The notes: generated by a model not told the origin, from the sequence alone. Numbered from the stretch's first letter, positions 25,574-34,262 are shown. The stretch: DNA of 64,000 nucleotides from Allobogoriella alba (GCF_042665525.1 NZ_JBHTCQ010000001.1:248001-312000); one strand, 5' to 3'. Numbers and translations: made by a program.

Positions 25574-26503
25574 ATGCTCGTCCGACAGTCCGCACGCCCG
25601 CGTCACCGCACCGAGTCCGTCCCGGCGTACTTCCGCCTCACCTCGTCCGAGGCGGCCGTGCTGCGGCGCGGCACCCTCGCCGTCGCCACGACCGGCGTCG
25701 CGATCACGATCGCGGCGCCCACCGCCTCGGCCGACACGACGCACACCGTCGCCTCGGGCGACACCGTCTCCGAGCTCGCCTCGCAGTACGACGTGAGCAC
25801 GTCCTCCATCCTCGAGGCGAACGAGCTCGACTCGTCCGCGATCATCTACGTCGGCGATCAGCTGACGATCCCGAGCGGCGAGGAGGACGGCGGCAGCTCC
25901 GGCTCCGGCGACTCCGACGCGACTCCGACCGGGTCCGGGGACTCCGGCAGCACCACCACCCACACCGTCGCCTCCGGGGACACCGTCTCGGCGCTCGCCT
26001 CCGAGTACGGCACGACGGTCGACGCGATCGTCGAGCGGAACGGCCTCGACTCCTCGGCGCTCATCTTCGTCGGGCAGCAGCTCGCGATCCCGGCCGGTTC
26101 CGGCGCTGCGCCCTCCACCGGGGGCTCTGCCCCGTCCGAGGAGCCGGCCGGCGGGGACAGCGTCGACGCCACGCGCGCCTCCGTGCTGGAGATCGCCCGC
26201 CAGCACATCGGGACGCCGTACGTCTACGGCGGCGAGTCCCCGGGCGGCTTCGACTGCTCGGGCTTCACGCAGTACGTGTACGCGCAGGTCGGCGTCGAGC
26301 TGCCGCGGACCACGGACGACCAGGCCTACGCCGGGACCGAGGTCTCGGAGAGCGAGGCCCTGCCCGGCGACCTCGTCTGGTACCCGGGGCACGTGGGCAT
26401 CTACACCGGCGACGGCAACTACGTCGCCGCGTGGGACTACGAGAACCCGCTCTCGGAGCGCGAGATCTGGCACTCGGACCCGACGTTCATCCGGGTGCTC
26501 TGA
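25574..26503 (+). CDS. secreted NlpC/P60 endopeptidase with two LysM domains
   Basis: A 309-residue peptidoglycan hydrolase. After a signal/anchor region (LAVATTGVAITIAAPTASAD, cleavage near residue 55) come two LysM repeats (~57-97 and ~132-172, each starting THTVASGDTVS.LAS.Y), Ser/Gly linkers, and the catalytic domain (~200-309) with Cys in GGFDCSGFTQYVY, His in YPGHVGIYTG and a downstream polar residue. LysM binds peptidoglycan; NlpC/P60 cuts stem peptides. An AGGAGA ribosome site lies 6 nt before the ATG. It converges on the HelR-like gene. Confidence 0.93.
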   Translation: MLVRQSARPRHRTESVPAYFRLTSSEAAVLRRGTLAVATTGVAITIAAPTASADTTHTVASGDTVSELASQYDVSTSSILEANELDSSAIIYVGDQLTIPSGEEDGGSSGSGDSDATPTGSGDSGSTTTHTVASGDTVSALASEYGTTVDAIVERNGLDSSALIFVGQQLAIPAGSGAAPSTGGSAPSEEPAGGDSVDATRASVLEIARQHIGTPYVYGGESPGGFDCSGFTQYVYAQVGVELPRTTDDQAYAGTEVSESEALPGDLVWYPGHVGIYTGDGNYVAAWDYENPLSEREIWHSDPTFIRVL

Positions 26504-26521
26504 CCGCGGAGCCGGCGGCGC

Positions 26522-28558
26522 TCACGCCCTGGTCGGACTCGGCAGGTCCGCGCCGGTCATCTCGGTCGGCAGTGGCTTGGCGTGGACGACCGTCAGCCGG
26601 GACACCGCGCGGGTGAGCGCCACGTACAGGTGGCGCAGCCCGGCGCCGGGCACCTCCGCGCCGTCGGCGAAGGCGGCCACGACCTCGGCGGGCTCGACGA
26701 GCACGACGTGGTCGAACTCCAGGCCCTTCGCGAGACCCGACGGCACCAGCTCGACACGCTCGTTCGCGGGTACGACGGACCGGACGGCCCCGAGGACGCC
26801 CGCGGGGGCGATGACGCCGACGAGCCCCTCCGCCGCGAGCGCCTCCTCGACGGCGTCGGCGGCCGCCGTGACGACGTCGTCGCACCGCACGACGTCCACG
26901 GAGCCCTCCGACCGGAGGGACCGTGCGGGGGCCACAGCCACCCCCAGGTGCGGCAGCACGCGGTTCGCCACGTCGATGATCGCGCCGGGGACGCGGTAGC
27001 CGATCGTCAAGTCCGTGTGCTCCGCCTCCTCGTGACCGAGGTGGCGCATCTGGCTCCCCCAGTCCTCGGCGGCCCACGGCGTGGTGCCCTGTGCCAGGTC
27101 ACCGAGGACCGTGAGCGACCCCGCGGCGCTGCGCCGCGCGATCGCGCGGCACTGCATCGGCGAGAGATCCTGCGCCTCATCGACCACGATGTGGCCGTAC
27201 GTCTTGTCCGGCTCGAGGGACGTCAGGTGCCCCTGCACCTCGTCGAGCAGGAGCACATCGGCGGGTGAGGCCTTGGCCCCCGTCCTGATGCTCCGCAGCA
27301 GCTCGGACTCGTCGCCGGAGAGCACCCCGCGGCAGACCTCGCGCCGGAACGCCGCGTCCGTGGCCAGCCTGCGCAGCACCTGGTTGGCGGTCAGCCGCGG
27401 CCACGCGGCGTCGAAGAACAGCTTGACCACCGGATGACGCTTCATCGCGGTCACCCACCGGCCGTCCGCGGGCTGCCGGATGCGGGTCTCACGCTGGCGG
27501 GCCAGGCGGTCCAGGACGGCCCGCTGCAGTGACTTCCGGCCGTCCTCCCAGGTGCGGGTCCCGGCTCGGGCCCGGTCGACGGCGTGGGTGATGTCCTCGA
27601 CGTCGAGTGTCCAGCGGATCCCTTCGTAGGGTGCCACGAGCGGCTCGTCGATGTGTCCGAGGTGACTCCAGACAGCCCGCTCGCAGACCTGGACCATGCG
27701 CGCGTCATGCTTGATGAGGGCGGCCTCCGGGGCATCTCGGCCGGGCGCGTCGGCGGCGCCCGTGAGGCGGTCGACCGTCACCTGCCAGACGGCCATCTCG
27801 CCGAGCGTGGGCAGGACGTCGGCGATGTACCTGAGGAAGTTCTCGTTCGGCCCCACCACGAGCATCCCGCTGCGCTCGAGCCGCTGCGTGTAGGTGTAGA
27901 GCAACCACGCGGCGCGATGGAGCCCCACCGCCGTCTTCCCGGTCCCCGGTGCTCCCTGGACGCAGACCGTGGTGTCCAGGTCGCGTCGGATCAGCTCGTC
28001 CTGCTCGGGTTGGATCGTGGCCACGATGTCCCGCATCGGTCCGGTGCGCGGCCGTTCGATCTCGGCGGCGAGGAGCTCCGAGCCGCTTTCCTCGCCGGCC
28101 GAGAGGTCCTCGTCCTCGAACCCGGTCAGCACCGAGCCCTGGAACCCGAAGCGTCGCCGCCGGGTGACCTCCAGCGGTGCATGCACCGATGCGCGGTAGA
28201 ACCGCCCGGCCAGTGGCGCGCGCCAGTCCACCACGAGAGGGCGCGACCGGTCGCGCTCGTCGGCGACGTGGATCCGGCCGAGGTGGTAGTCCGATCCGGA
28301 GGTGAACCAGAGCCGGCCGAAGAACATCGGCACGTCCCGGTCGGCGAGCTGCTCGAGGCGCTCGACACCGCGTCGTGCCATCGAGTAGCCGAGGTGATGG
28401 TCCGGTCCGACGTCGCCCTTGCCGCGGTTCTTCGTTCCCTCGTTGTAGTCGGCCTCGAACATCCCGAGCCGCTGGACGGTCGCCCGGCGCATGTCGCCGA
28501 GCACGTCCCGGACGCGGTCGTGGTGACGGCTCTCGGCCTGCAGCTCGAGCTCGGACAC
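26522..28558 (-). CDS. helR: HelD/HelR-like RNA polymerase-recycling ATPase (UvrD-like superfamily)
   Basis: A 678-residue SF1-type ATPase. The N-terminus (SELELQAESRHHDRVRDVLGDMRR) predicts the coiled-coil arm seen in HelD proteins, then YHLGRIHVADE...VVDWRAPLAGRFYRAS, Walker A GAPGTGKTAVGLHRAAWLLY, Walker B HIVVDEAQDLSPMQCRAIARR, and C-terminal motifs LAKGLEFDHVVLVEP and YVALTRAVSRL. HelD-type proteins remove stalled RNA polymerase; HelR also displaces rifamycins. GTG at 28558 has GGGAG 7 nt upstream; a start 19 codons earlier is possible. Assignment to HelR rather than another HelD class is tentative. Confidence 0.75.
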   Translation of the reverse strand: MSELELQAESRHHDRVRDVLGDMRRATVQRLGMFEADYNEGTKNRGKGDVGPDHHLGYSMARRGVERLEQLADRDVPMFFGRLWFTSGSDYHLGRIHVADERDRSRPLVVDWRAPLAGRFYRASVHAPLEVTRRRRFGFQGSVLTGFEDEDLSAGEESGSELLAAEIERPRTGPMRDIVATIQPEQDELIRRDLDTTVCVQGAPGTGKTAVGLHRAAWLLYTYTQRLERSGMLVVGPNENFLRYIADVLPTLGEMAVWQVTVDRLTGAADAPGRDAPEAALIKHDARMVQVCERAVWSHLGHIDEPLVAPYEGIRWTLDVEDITHAVDRARAGTRTWEDGRKSLQRAVLDRLARQRETRIRQPADGRWVTAMKRHPVVKLFFDAAWPRLTANQVLRRLATDAAFRREVCRGVLSGDESELLRSIRTGAKASPADVLLLDEVQGHLTSLEPDKTYGHIVVDEAQDLSPMQCRAIARRSAAGSLTVLGDLAQGTTPWAAEDWGSQMRHLGHEEAEHTDLTIGYRVPGAIIDVANRVLPHLGVAVAPARSLRSEGSVDVVRCDDVVTAAADAVEEALAAEGLVGVIAPAGVLGAVRSVVPANERVELVPSGLAKGLEFDHVVLVEPAEVVAAFADGAEVPGAGLRHLYVALTRAVSRLTVVHAKPLPTEMTGADLPSPTRA

Positions 28559-28621
28559 GGCAAGGCTCCCGTGGATCGAGTGGCTTAGACGTGCACGGTG
28601 CGGGGCCCTGGTCACCCGTTC

Positions 28622-28639
28622 CTCGCCGGCACCGGCAAG
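28622..28639 (-). promoter_or_regulatory. inverted repeat upstream of the HelR-like gene
   Basis: Read on the gene strand, CTTGCCGG-TG-CCGGCGAG is an 8-2-8 inverted repeat with one mismatch, 63 bp upstream of the start. Streptomyces helR is controlled through a rifamycin-associated element that is also a CTTGC-type dyad; the resemblance here is partial, so this is only a candidate site. Confidence 0.3.
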
Positions 28640-28679
28640 AGCGAGAACCTACCGCGCTGCCGGTCATGTGGCCAGGCCT

Positions 28680-29948
28680 TTATCCGGAGCGACCGGCGGG
28701 CAGCCCGAGTCCGCGCCGCCCGGGCCGCTGTGGCGGCACGCTGGCGGCGAGCAGGACCACGGCGAGGACGGCGAGGCCGGCGAGCACGTAGTACATGGCG
28801 GTGTAGCTGCCGAGCACGTCCGCCAGGCCGGCACCGACCCAGGGGGCCAGCGCGCTGGCCGCCAGCATCGGCGCGCCGAGCACCCCCGAGATGCGGCCGT
28901 AGGCGCGCGGACCCCACCGGTCCGTGACCGCGGTCGCCTGCAGCAGCGTCGCGATCCCCCGGCCGACGCCGCTGAGCACGGAGACGGTGAGGAACCACGC
29001 GGCGTGGCCCGGCACGACGGCGAACGCGAGCGTCGTGACGGCGATGAGACCGAACACGGCGAGGGTGCGGGCACGCACGCCGGTGCCACGCGCGAGGCGG
29101 GCGTAGAAGAGACGGCCCACGACCTGTCCGACGCCGCCGATCCCGAGCGTCCACGCCGCGAGCGAGGAGGAGACGCCGCGCTCGCCGAGGAGCGGGACGA
29201 TATTGATGAGCGCGGCGAACATCGCCAGCGCGCCGCAGGTCATCCCGGTCACGAGGAAGAAGAACGGGCGGCCGCGCACGATCGCGCGGGCGTAGGTCGC
29301 GTCGCCACCGTCGGCCGCGTGCTCCCGGCGCCCGTCCGACGGCCACGGACGTCGCAGCAGGACAGCGTGCAGGGGGATCGTGACCACCGCCAGCACGACC
29401 GCGAGCACGAGGTAGACCTCCCGCCACGTCATCAGACCGGCAAGCGCCTCCGTCAGCGGCGCGAAGACGGTGCTGGCCAGGCCGGCGACGAGGGTCACCG
29501 CGGTCAGCGCGGTGAGGCGCCGCGGCCCGTACCACCGGGTGAGCGCCGCGAACGCCGGCGGGTACAGCACACCGGACATGGCGATGCCGGAGAGCAGCCA
29601 GCCGAGCACGAACACCGGCAGGGTCGGCGCGGTCGCGACGAGGACGACCGAGCCGGTGGCCAGCACGGACCCGACCGTCATGAGGGCGTGCGGTCCGCGC
29701 CGGTCCAGCAGCCGACCGACCGGCACCCCGAGCAGGGCGCAGACCACCAGGGCCGCGGAGAAGGCCGCCGTGATCGACGCCGTGGTCCAGCCCGTGTCCG
29801 CGCTGATCCGCGGCGCCAGCACCGGGAAGGCGTAGTACAGCACGCCCCAGCTGCAGATCTCGGTGACGCACAGCCCCGTCAGGACCGCACCGAGCCGCGG
29901 CCGCCCGCCGCTGGGATCGTGGCCGGACGAGGTCCGTGCGCCCGTCAC
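28680..29948 (-). CDS. MFS transporter
   Basis: A 422-residue permease with 12 hydrophobic helices. The first loop has VPVGRLLDRRGPHALMTVG (motif A), and the C-terminal half repeats it as VVGRLFYARLARGTG. It resembles the oxalate/formate antiporter-like MFS branch. The start is uncertain: the GTG at 29948 is used because the reading frame upstream (to 30026) would run almost into the divergent regulator gene. Being divergent from an arsR-type gene it may be an arsenical or organoarsenical exporter, since no ArsB/Acr3 gene is present; this is inference only. Confidence 0.75.
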   Translation of the reverse strand: MTGARTSSGHDPSGGRPRLGAVLTGLCVTEICSWGVLYYAFPVLAPRISADTGWTTASITAAFSAALVVCALLGVPVGRLLDRRGPHALMTVGSVLATGSVVLVATAPTLPVFVLGWLLSGIAMSGVLYPPAFAALTRWYGPRRLTALTAVTLVAGLASTVFAPLTEALAGLMTWREVYLVLAVVLAVVTIPLHAVLLRRPWPSDGRREHAADGGDATYARAIVRGRPFFFLVTGMTCGALAMFAALINIVPLLGERGVSSSLAAWTLGIGGVGQVVGRLFYARLARGTGVRARTLAVFGLIAVTTLAFAVVPGHAAWFLTVSVLSGVGRGIATLLQATAVTDRWGPRAYGRISGVLGAPMLAASALAPWVGAGLADVLGSYTAMYYVLAGLAVLAVVLLAASVPPQRPGRRGLGLPAGRSG

Positions 29949-30043
29949 GGCGCGCCGCGCCGGCAGGCGGCATCGATCAGAGCCACCGAGCCAGGCTACC
30001 CGCGTGAAGCTTGACGCCTGCCCCATCCACGGCGGATGGTTAT

Positions 30044-30059
30044 CTCAATGACTATTGAG
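30044..30059. promoter_or_regulatory. operator palindrome spanning the start of the ArsR-phosphatase gene
   Basis: CTCAAT-GACT-ATTGAG is a perfect 6-4-6 palindrome, similar in form to SmtB/ArsR operators (TCAA...TTGA). It covers the proposed ATG at 30048, so a bound dimer would block transcription start or elongation of this gene and could also affect the divergent MFS gene. Confidence 0.55.
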
Positions 30060-30728
30060 GCATCTGTCCAGAAGCGTGCGGCCCTGCACGCGGCGCTGGC
30101 CGGCCCGGGCCGGCTCCGGGTCGTGGACGCCCTCGCCCTCGGCGACGCCTCCCCCGGCGAGCTCGCCGAGGCGCTCGGGATGACCTCGAACCTGCTCGCC
30201 CACCATCTCAAGATCCTGCAGCGCAACGGGCTCGTCAGGCGCGGCCGGTCCGAGGGCGACGGTCGCCGGTCCTACCTCCGGCTCGTGCCCGAGGTGCTCG
30301 ACCTGCTCTCCGGGCCGATCGTCCGTACCGCGCCGCGGGTGCTGTTCGTCTGCACCGGCAACTCCGCCCGCTCCCAGCTCGCCGCGGCACTGTGGCGCAC
30401 CGCCAGCGCCGTCCCCGCCACCTCCGCCGGTACCCGCCCGGCACCGGCCACCGCACCCGGCGCCGTCGCCGTCGCCGAGCGGCACGGGCTGGACCTGGGC
30501 CGCACGCGGCCCCGGCACGTGGCCGACGTGCACGCCCAGGGTGATCTCGTGGTGACCGTGTGCGACCGCGCGCACGAGGAGCTGGACCTGCCCATCGATG
30601 TCCACTGGTCCGTGGCCAACCCCGGCCACGACGCCACGGCGGCCGTCTTCGACGCCACCTTCACCGAGATCGAGCAGCGGGTGAACAACCTCGCGCCCCG
30701 CGTCACCCTGCCCGCCAACCGCACCTGA
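30048..30728 (+). CDS. ArsR-type HTH fused to low-molecular-weight phosphatase domain
   Basis: A 226-residue fusion. Residues ~5-85 are a winged helix (LAEALGMTSNLLAHHLKILQRNGLVRRGRSEGDGRRSYLRL); residues ~95-220 are an LMW-phosphatase/arsenate reductase fold with an intact CX5R loop (VCTGNSARS). The late acid loop, usually W-x-x-x-D-P, reads HWSVANPGHD, so the expected Asp is Asn. Start at the second ATG (30048); an ATG 12 nt earlier has no room for a ribosome site. It leads the operon with ArsC and ChrA. Such fusions occur in actinobacterial ars operons. Confidence 0.82.
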   Translation: MTIEASVQKRAALHAALAGPGRLRVVDALALGDASPGELAEALGMTSNLLAHHLKILQRNGLVRRGRSEGDGRRSYLRLVPEVLDLLSGPIVRTAPRVLFVCTGNSARSQLAAALWRTASAVPATSAGTRPAPATAPGAVAVAERHGLDLGRTRPRHVADVHAQGDLVVTVCDRAHEELDLPIDVHWSVANPGHDATAAVFDATFTEIEQRVNNLAPRVTLPANRT

Positions 30729-30737
30729 GGAGACCGC

Positions 30738-31145
30738 GTGAGCACCGACCGTCCGAGCGTCATGTTCGTCTGCGTCCACAACGCCGGCCGCTCGCAGATG
30801 GCCGCCGGCTACATGACGGCCCTCTCCGAGGGCCGCGTCGAGGTCCGTTCCGCCGGGTCGATGCCGGCCGAGCGGATCAACCCCGTCGCCGTGGAGGCCA
30901 TGGCGGAGGAGGGGATCGACATCGTCGCCGAGCGGCCCAAGGTGCTGACCGCCGAGGACGTCCGCGCCTCCGACGTCGTCATCACCATGGGCTGCGGCGA
31001 TGCCTGCCCCTTCTTCCCCGGCGTGCGGTACGAGGACTGGGAGCTCGAGGACCCGGCCGGGAAGGACCTGGACGTCGTCCGCCGCGTCCGTGACGAGATC
31101 CGTGGCCGGGTCGAGGCCCTGCTCGCCGAGCTGCTGCCCGCCTGA
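30738..31145 (+). CDS. arsC: arsenate reductase ArsC (LMW-phosphatase type)
   Basis: A 135-residue enzyme reducing As(V) to As(III). The P-loop CVHNAGRSQMAAG near the N-terminus provides the nucleophilic Cys and CX5R; the second Cys region MGCGDACPFFPG and the acid loop DWELEDPAGKD are typical of thioredoxin/mycothiol-linked ArsC. GTG start with TGAGGAGA 6 nt upstream. It follows the ArsR-phosphatase fusion by 9 bp and its stop overlaps chrA (TGATG), so the three are one operon. Confidence 0.92.
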   Translation: MSTDRPSVMFVCVHNAGRSQMAAGYMTALSEGRVEVRSAGSMPAERINPVAVEAMAEEGIDIVAERPKVLTAEDVRASDVVITMGCGDACPFFPGVRYEDWELEDPAGKDLDVVRRVRDEIRGRVEALLAELLPA

Positions 31146-32347
31146 TGCCGGGCACGGAACCCGGCGCCCGCGGCAGCGTGCGGGAGGTCTTCACCGCCTT
31201 CCTCGGGCTCGGCCTGACCTCCTTCGGCGGGCCCGTCGCCCACCTCGGCTACTTCCGGTCGGCGTTCGTCGAGCGGCGGCGGTGGCTCACCGAGCGGTCC
31301 TACGCCGACCTCGTGGCGCTGTGCCAGTTCCTGCCCGGGCCGGCGTCCAGCCAGGTCGGCATGGCGATCGGCCTGCACCGGGCCGGGATCGGCGGGCTGC
31401 TGGCCGCCTGGACCGCCTTCACGCTGCCGTCGGCCGTCCTGCTCGTCGCCTTCGCCCTCGGCGTGCAGGCCCTCGGCGCGGCACCGGACTCGGGCTGGCT
31501 GCAGGGCCTCAAGGCGGCCGCCGTCGCGGTCGTCGCACACGCCGTGCTCGGCATGGCGCGGTCACTCGCGCCGGACAGGGAGCGGGCCACCATCGCCGTG
31601 GCCGGCATGGCGCTCGCCCTGCTGCTGCCGTCCGCTGTCGGGCAGGTGCTCGTCATCCTCGCCGCGGGAGTCGCAGGCCTGCTCTGGCTGCGGCCGGAGC
31701 CCACCGGGCACGACGGCGACCGCCTCGCCGTCCCGGTAGGTCGCCGCACCGCCCTCGCGTGCCTGGGACTCTTCGCGGTGCTGCTCGCCGCCCTGCCCGC
31801 GCTGGCGGCCGCCACGAACGACGGCGCGGTCCGCCTGATCGACGGGTTCTACCGGGCCGGCTCGCTGGTCTTCGGCGGCGGGCACGTCGTGCTGCCGCTC
31901 CTGCGCGCCGAGACCGTCCCCACCGGGCTGGTCGCGGACCAGACCTTCCTCGCCGGCTACGGGGCGGCCCAGGCGGTGCCCGGCCCGCTGTTCACCTTCG
32001 CCGCCTATCTCGGCGCCGTCGCTCAGTCCCCGCCGAACGGGCTCGCCGGCGCCGGCATGGCCCTGGTGGCCGTGTTCCTGCCGTCGGTGCTGCTGATCCT
32101 CGGTGCGCTCCCCTTCTGGGAACGGCTCCGCCGGGCCCCGCGCGCGCAGCGCTCGCTCATGGGCGTCAACGCGGGCGTGGTCGGCCTGCTGGCCGCCGCG
32201 CTGTACGACCCGGTGTTCACCGAGGGGGTGACCTCCGCCGTCGCGCTGGCGATCGCGGCCGGCGCCTTCGTCGCGCTGTCCGCGTGGAAGGTGCCGGCGT
32301 GGGCCGTCGTCGTGGTGGCCGCGCTCGCGGGCTGGGTGGTGCTCTGA
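31145..32347 (+). CDS. chrA: chromate transporter ChrA
   Basis: A 400-residue two-domain CHR protein. Each half carries the family hallmark: FLGLGLTSFGGPVAHLGYFR...LVALCQFLPGPASSQVGMAIG near the N-terminus and SLVFGGGHVVLPLL...FLAGYGAAQAVPGPLFTFAAYLG in the second half, each followed by several helices. ChrA exports chromate. Its ATG shares a base with the arsC stop, which ties an oxyanion exporter to arsenate reduction. Confidence 0.93.
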   Translation: MPGTEPGARGSVREVFTAFLGLGLTSFGGPVAHLGYFRSAFVERRRWLTERSYADLVALCQFLPGPASSQVGMAIGLHRAGIGGLLAAWTAFTLPSAVLLVAFALGVQALGAAPDSGWLQGLKAAAVAVVAHAVLGMARSLAPDRERATIAVAGMALALLLPSAVGQVLVILAAGVAGLLWLRPEPTGHDGDRLAVPVGRRTALACLGLFAVLLAALPALAAATNDGAVRLIDGFYRAGSLVFGGGHVVLPLLRAETVPTGLVADQTFLAGYGAAQAVPGPLFTFAAYLGAVAQSPPNGLAGAGMALVAVFLPSVLLILGALPFWERLRRAPRAQRSLMGVNAGVVGLLAAALYDPVFTEGVTSAVALAIAAGAFVALSAWKVPAWAVVVVAALAGWVVL

Positions 32348-32362
32348 CGAACGCGTCGCCGG

Positions 32363-32962
32363 TCAGGCCGCGGCCGCGCCCTCCACGAGCCGCACCAGGT
32401 CCGCCACGTTCCGGTCGAGCTCGGCCCGCCACCGGTCCGGGTCGGCGTCGGCCGCCGGCGACCCGCCGTCCGGGAGGACCAGGCGACCGGAGACCAGGTC
32501 CGGGTCCGTGGTCCAGAACCCGCCACTGCTCGCGGTCACCGCGAAACCGAGCAGCGCGGTGCTGAGCATGCGCTCGAGGCGTGGCAGGTCACGGGCCGGC
32601 ACGCCGGCGTCGGTGAGGATCCCGTACATGGTGGTCATGACCGCGATCGCCTCGTCCGCGACGTAGGACCGGCGCAGGGCCATCGGGAAGACGCTCGGGT
32701 GCGCGACGGCCGCGTCCAGGAGCCCGTGCGCGACGGTCCGCAGGCGCTCCGGCCACGGCATCCCGTGTTCCGGCAGCGGCACACCGGCCAGCACCCGGCC
32801 GACCACCGCATCGAGCAGGGCCTGCCGGTTCGGCACGTGCCGGTAGACGGCCATCGCCGAGGTCCCGATGCGCCTGCCCAGGACGCGCATCGACAGGCCC
32901 TCGACGCCCACCTCCTCGCAGATCGCCATCGCGGCGTCGACGATCTCGTCCCGACTCGTCAC
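32363..32962 (-). CDS. TetR family transcriptional regulator
   Basis: A 199-residue repressor. The N-terminal HTH is LSMRVLGRRIGTSAMAVYRHVPNRQALLDAVVGRVL; the C-terminal ligand domain (GGFWTTDPDLVSG region) is of the tetracycline-repressor class. GTG at 32962 is the first plausible start after in-frame codons that overlap the operator. It is divergent from the MFS gene at 33000, with 37 bp between them filled by two tandem operator-like sites. It probably senses a drug exported by that transporter. Confidence 0.87.
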   Translation of the reverse strand: MTSRDEIVDAAMAICEEVGVEGLSMRVLGRRIGTSAMAVYRHVPNRQALLDAVVGRVLAGVPLPEHGMPWPERLRTVAHGLLDAAVAHPSVFPMALRRSYVADEAIAVMTTMYGILTDAGVPARDLPRLERMLSTALLGFAVTASSGGFWTTDPDLVSGRLVLPDGGSPAADADPDRWRAELDRNVADLVRLVEGAAAA

Positions 32963-32992
32963 GTTTACACTGTATGCGTTTACGCCGTAAAC
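32963..32992. promoter_or_regulatory. tandem TetR-type operators between regulator and MFS gene
   Basis: Two adjoining 15-bp sites: GTTTAC-ACT-GTATGC (32963-32977) and GTTTAC-GCC-GTAAAC (32978-32992, perfect). The second overlaps a TAAACT -10 hexamer (32988-32993) that ends 6 nt before the MFS start, so repressor binding would block a leaderless promoter directly. Confidence 0.65.
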
Positions 32993-32999
32993 TGACCGC

Positions 33000-34262
33000 G
33001 TGCCATCCGCTCCCCCGGCCCGCCGGGCCCCGCTGGTGGTCCTGATCGTGGCGAACGTCGTCTCGACAGTCGGTGGCGCGATGAGCCTGGTCGCGCTGCC
33101 GTGGTTCGTCTTCGAGATCACCGGCAACACGACCATGACGGGGCTGGCGGCCACCTGCGAGTTCCTCGCCGTCGCGGCCGCCTCGCTCGTCGCCGGTGCG
33201 TTCGTCAGGCGTCTGGGTCCGCGGGCCACCCGGGTCCTGTCGGACGTCTTCGCCGGCGTCGCCGTGCTGGCGGTCCCCGTGCTGCACGCGACGACCGGGA
33301 TCGACTACCCCGTCCTCCTCGTCCTCGTGGCCGTCAACGGGTTCCTGCGCACGCCCGCCGTCGCGGCCAGCTTCGTGCTCCTCGCCCGCACCGCGGACCT
33401 CGCCCGGACCACGACGGACGCCGTCAGCGGTCCCTACCTCGCCTCGCTCCACCTCGCCAACGTCATCGGCGCCCCACTGGCAGGCGCCGTCATCAGCCTG
33501 GTGGGCGCGCCCTGGGCCCTCGTCGTCGACGCGGCGACGTTCATCGCCTCGGGGCTGGCCGTCCAGGTCTTCCTCCCGTCGGTCCGTGACGAGAACCGTG
33601 ACCGTGGCCCGTCCCTGCGGACCGCCACCGCATACCTGCGCGGCGACCGGCTGCTCGTGCACCTGGTGGCGGTCTCGTTCGTCCTGTCGGTCGCCCTGGC
33701 GGGGTGGGGCAGCGTCCTGGCGCCCGTGTACGGCCAGCGGGTGCTGGAGAGTCCGGGGCTGCTCGCGGTGATCCTGACCGCCAACGGCATCGGCTCGATC
33801 CTCGGGTCGAGCATCGCCGGCCTGGTGGGCCGGCGCGTGCGGCGGAGCATCCTCATGCCCGGCTCCGCGGCACTCGCGTTCGTCCCGGCGTTCGTGCTGC
33901 TGGCGCTGCGCGCCCCGGTGCCCGCCGTCGTCGCCGCCATGCTGGTGGCCGGCCTGGGCGCGGGACTGTTCTCGGCCACCTTCGTGACGATCGAGTACGA
34001 GCGGATCCCGACGGCCGAGCAGGCGCACGTGTTCGGGATGGTCGGCGGCATCGGCACCGCCGGCGTGGCGATCGGGCCGCTCCTGGCGGGCGTCGCGCTC
34101 GAGGTCGTGACCTTCCCGGCGGTGGCCGCCGCGATCGCCGTCGTCGGAGTCCTGGTCGCGGCGCACCTGACCCGGCTCACCGGGCTCAGGGAACCGGGCC
34201 TCGACCCCTCCGAGCGTGCGGGCCTCAAGTCTCGGACCGGTGCCCGGCGCCCGGCTCCGTGA
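33000..34262 (+). CDS. MFS drug-efflux transporter (MFS_3-like)
   Basis: A 420-residue 12-helix permease similar to macrolide/drug exporters of the MFS_3 group: VVLIVANVVSTVGGAMSLVALPWFVFEITGN, then VAGAFVRRLGPRATRVLSDV in the first loop. The GTG start lies 7 bp after the operator and 6 nt after the -10 box, so the mRNA is probably leaderless. Divergent pairing with a TetR gene is the classic arrangement of an inducible efflux pump. Confidence 0.85.
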   Translation: MPSAPPARRAPLVVLIVANVVSTVGGAMSLVALPWFVFEITGNTTMTGLAATCEFLAVAAASLVAGAFVRRLGPRATRVLSDVFAGVAVLAVPVLHATTGIDYPVLLVLVAVNGFLRTPAVAASFVLLARTADLARTTTDAVSGPYLASLHLANVIGAPLAGAVISLVGAPWALVVDAATFIASGLAVQVFLPSVRDENRDRGPSLRTATAYLRGDRLLVHLVAVSFVLSVALAGWGSVLAPVYGQRVLESPGLLAVILTANGIGSILGSSIAGLVGRRVRRSILMPGSAALAFVPAFVLLALRAPVPAVVAAMLVAGLGAGLFSATFVTIEYERIPTAEQAHVFGMVGGIGTAGVAIGPLLAGVALEVVTFPAVAAAIAVVGVLVAAHLTRLTGLREPGLDPSERAGLKSRTGARRPAP

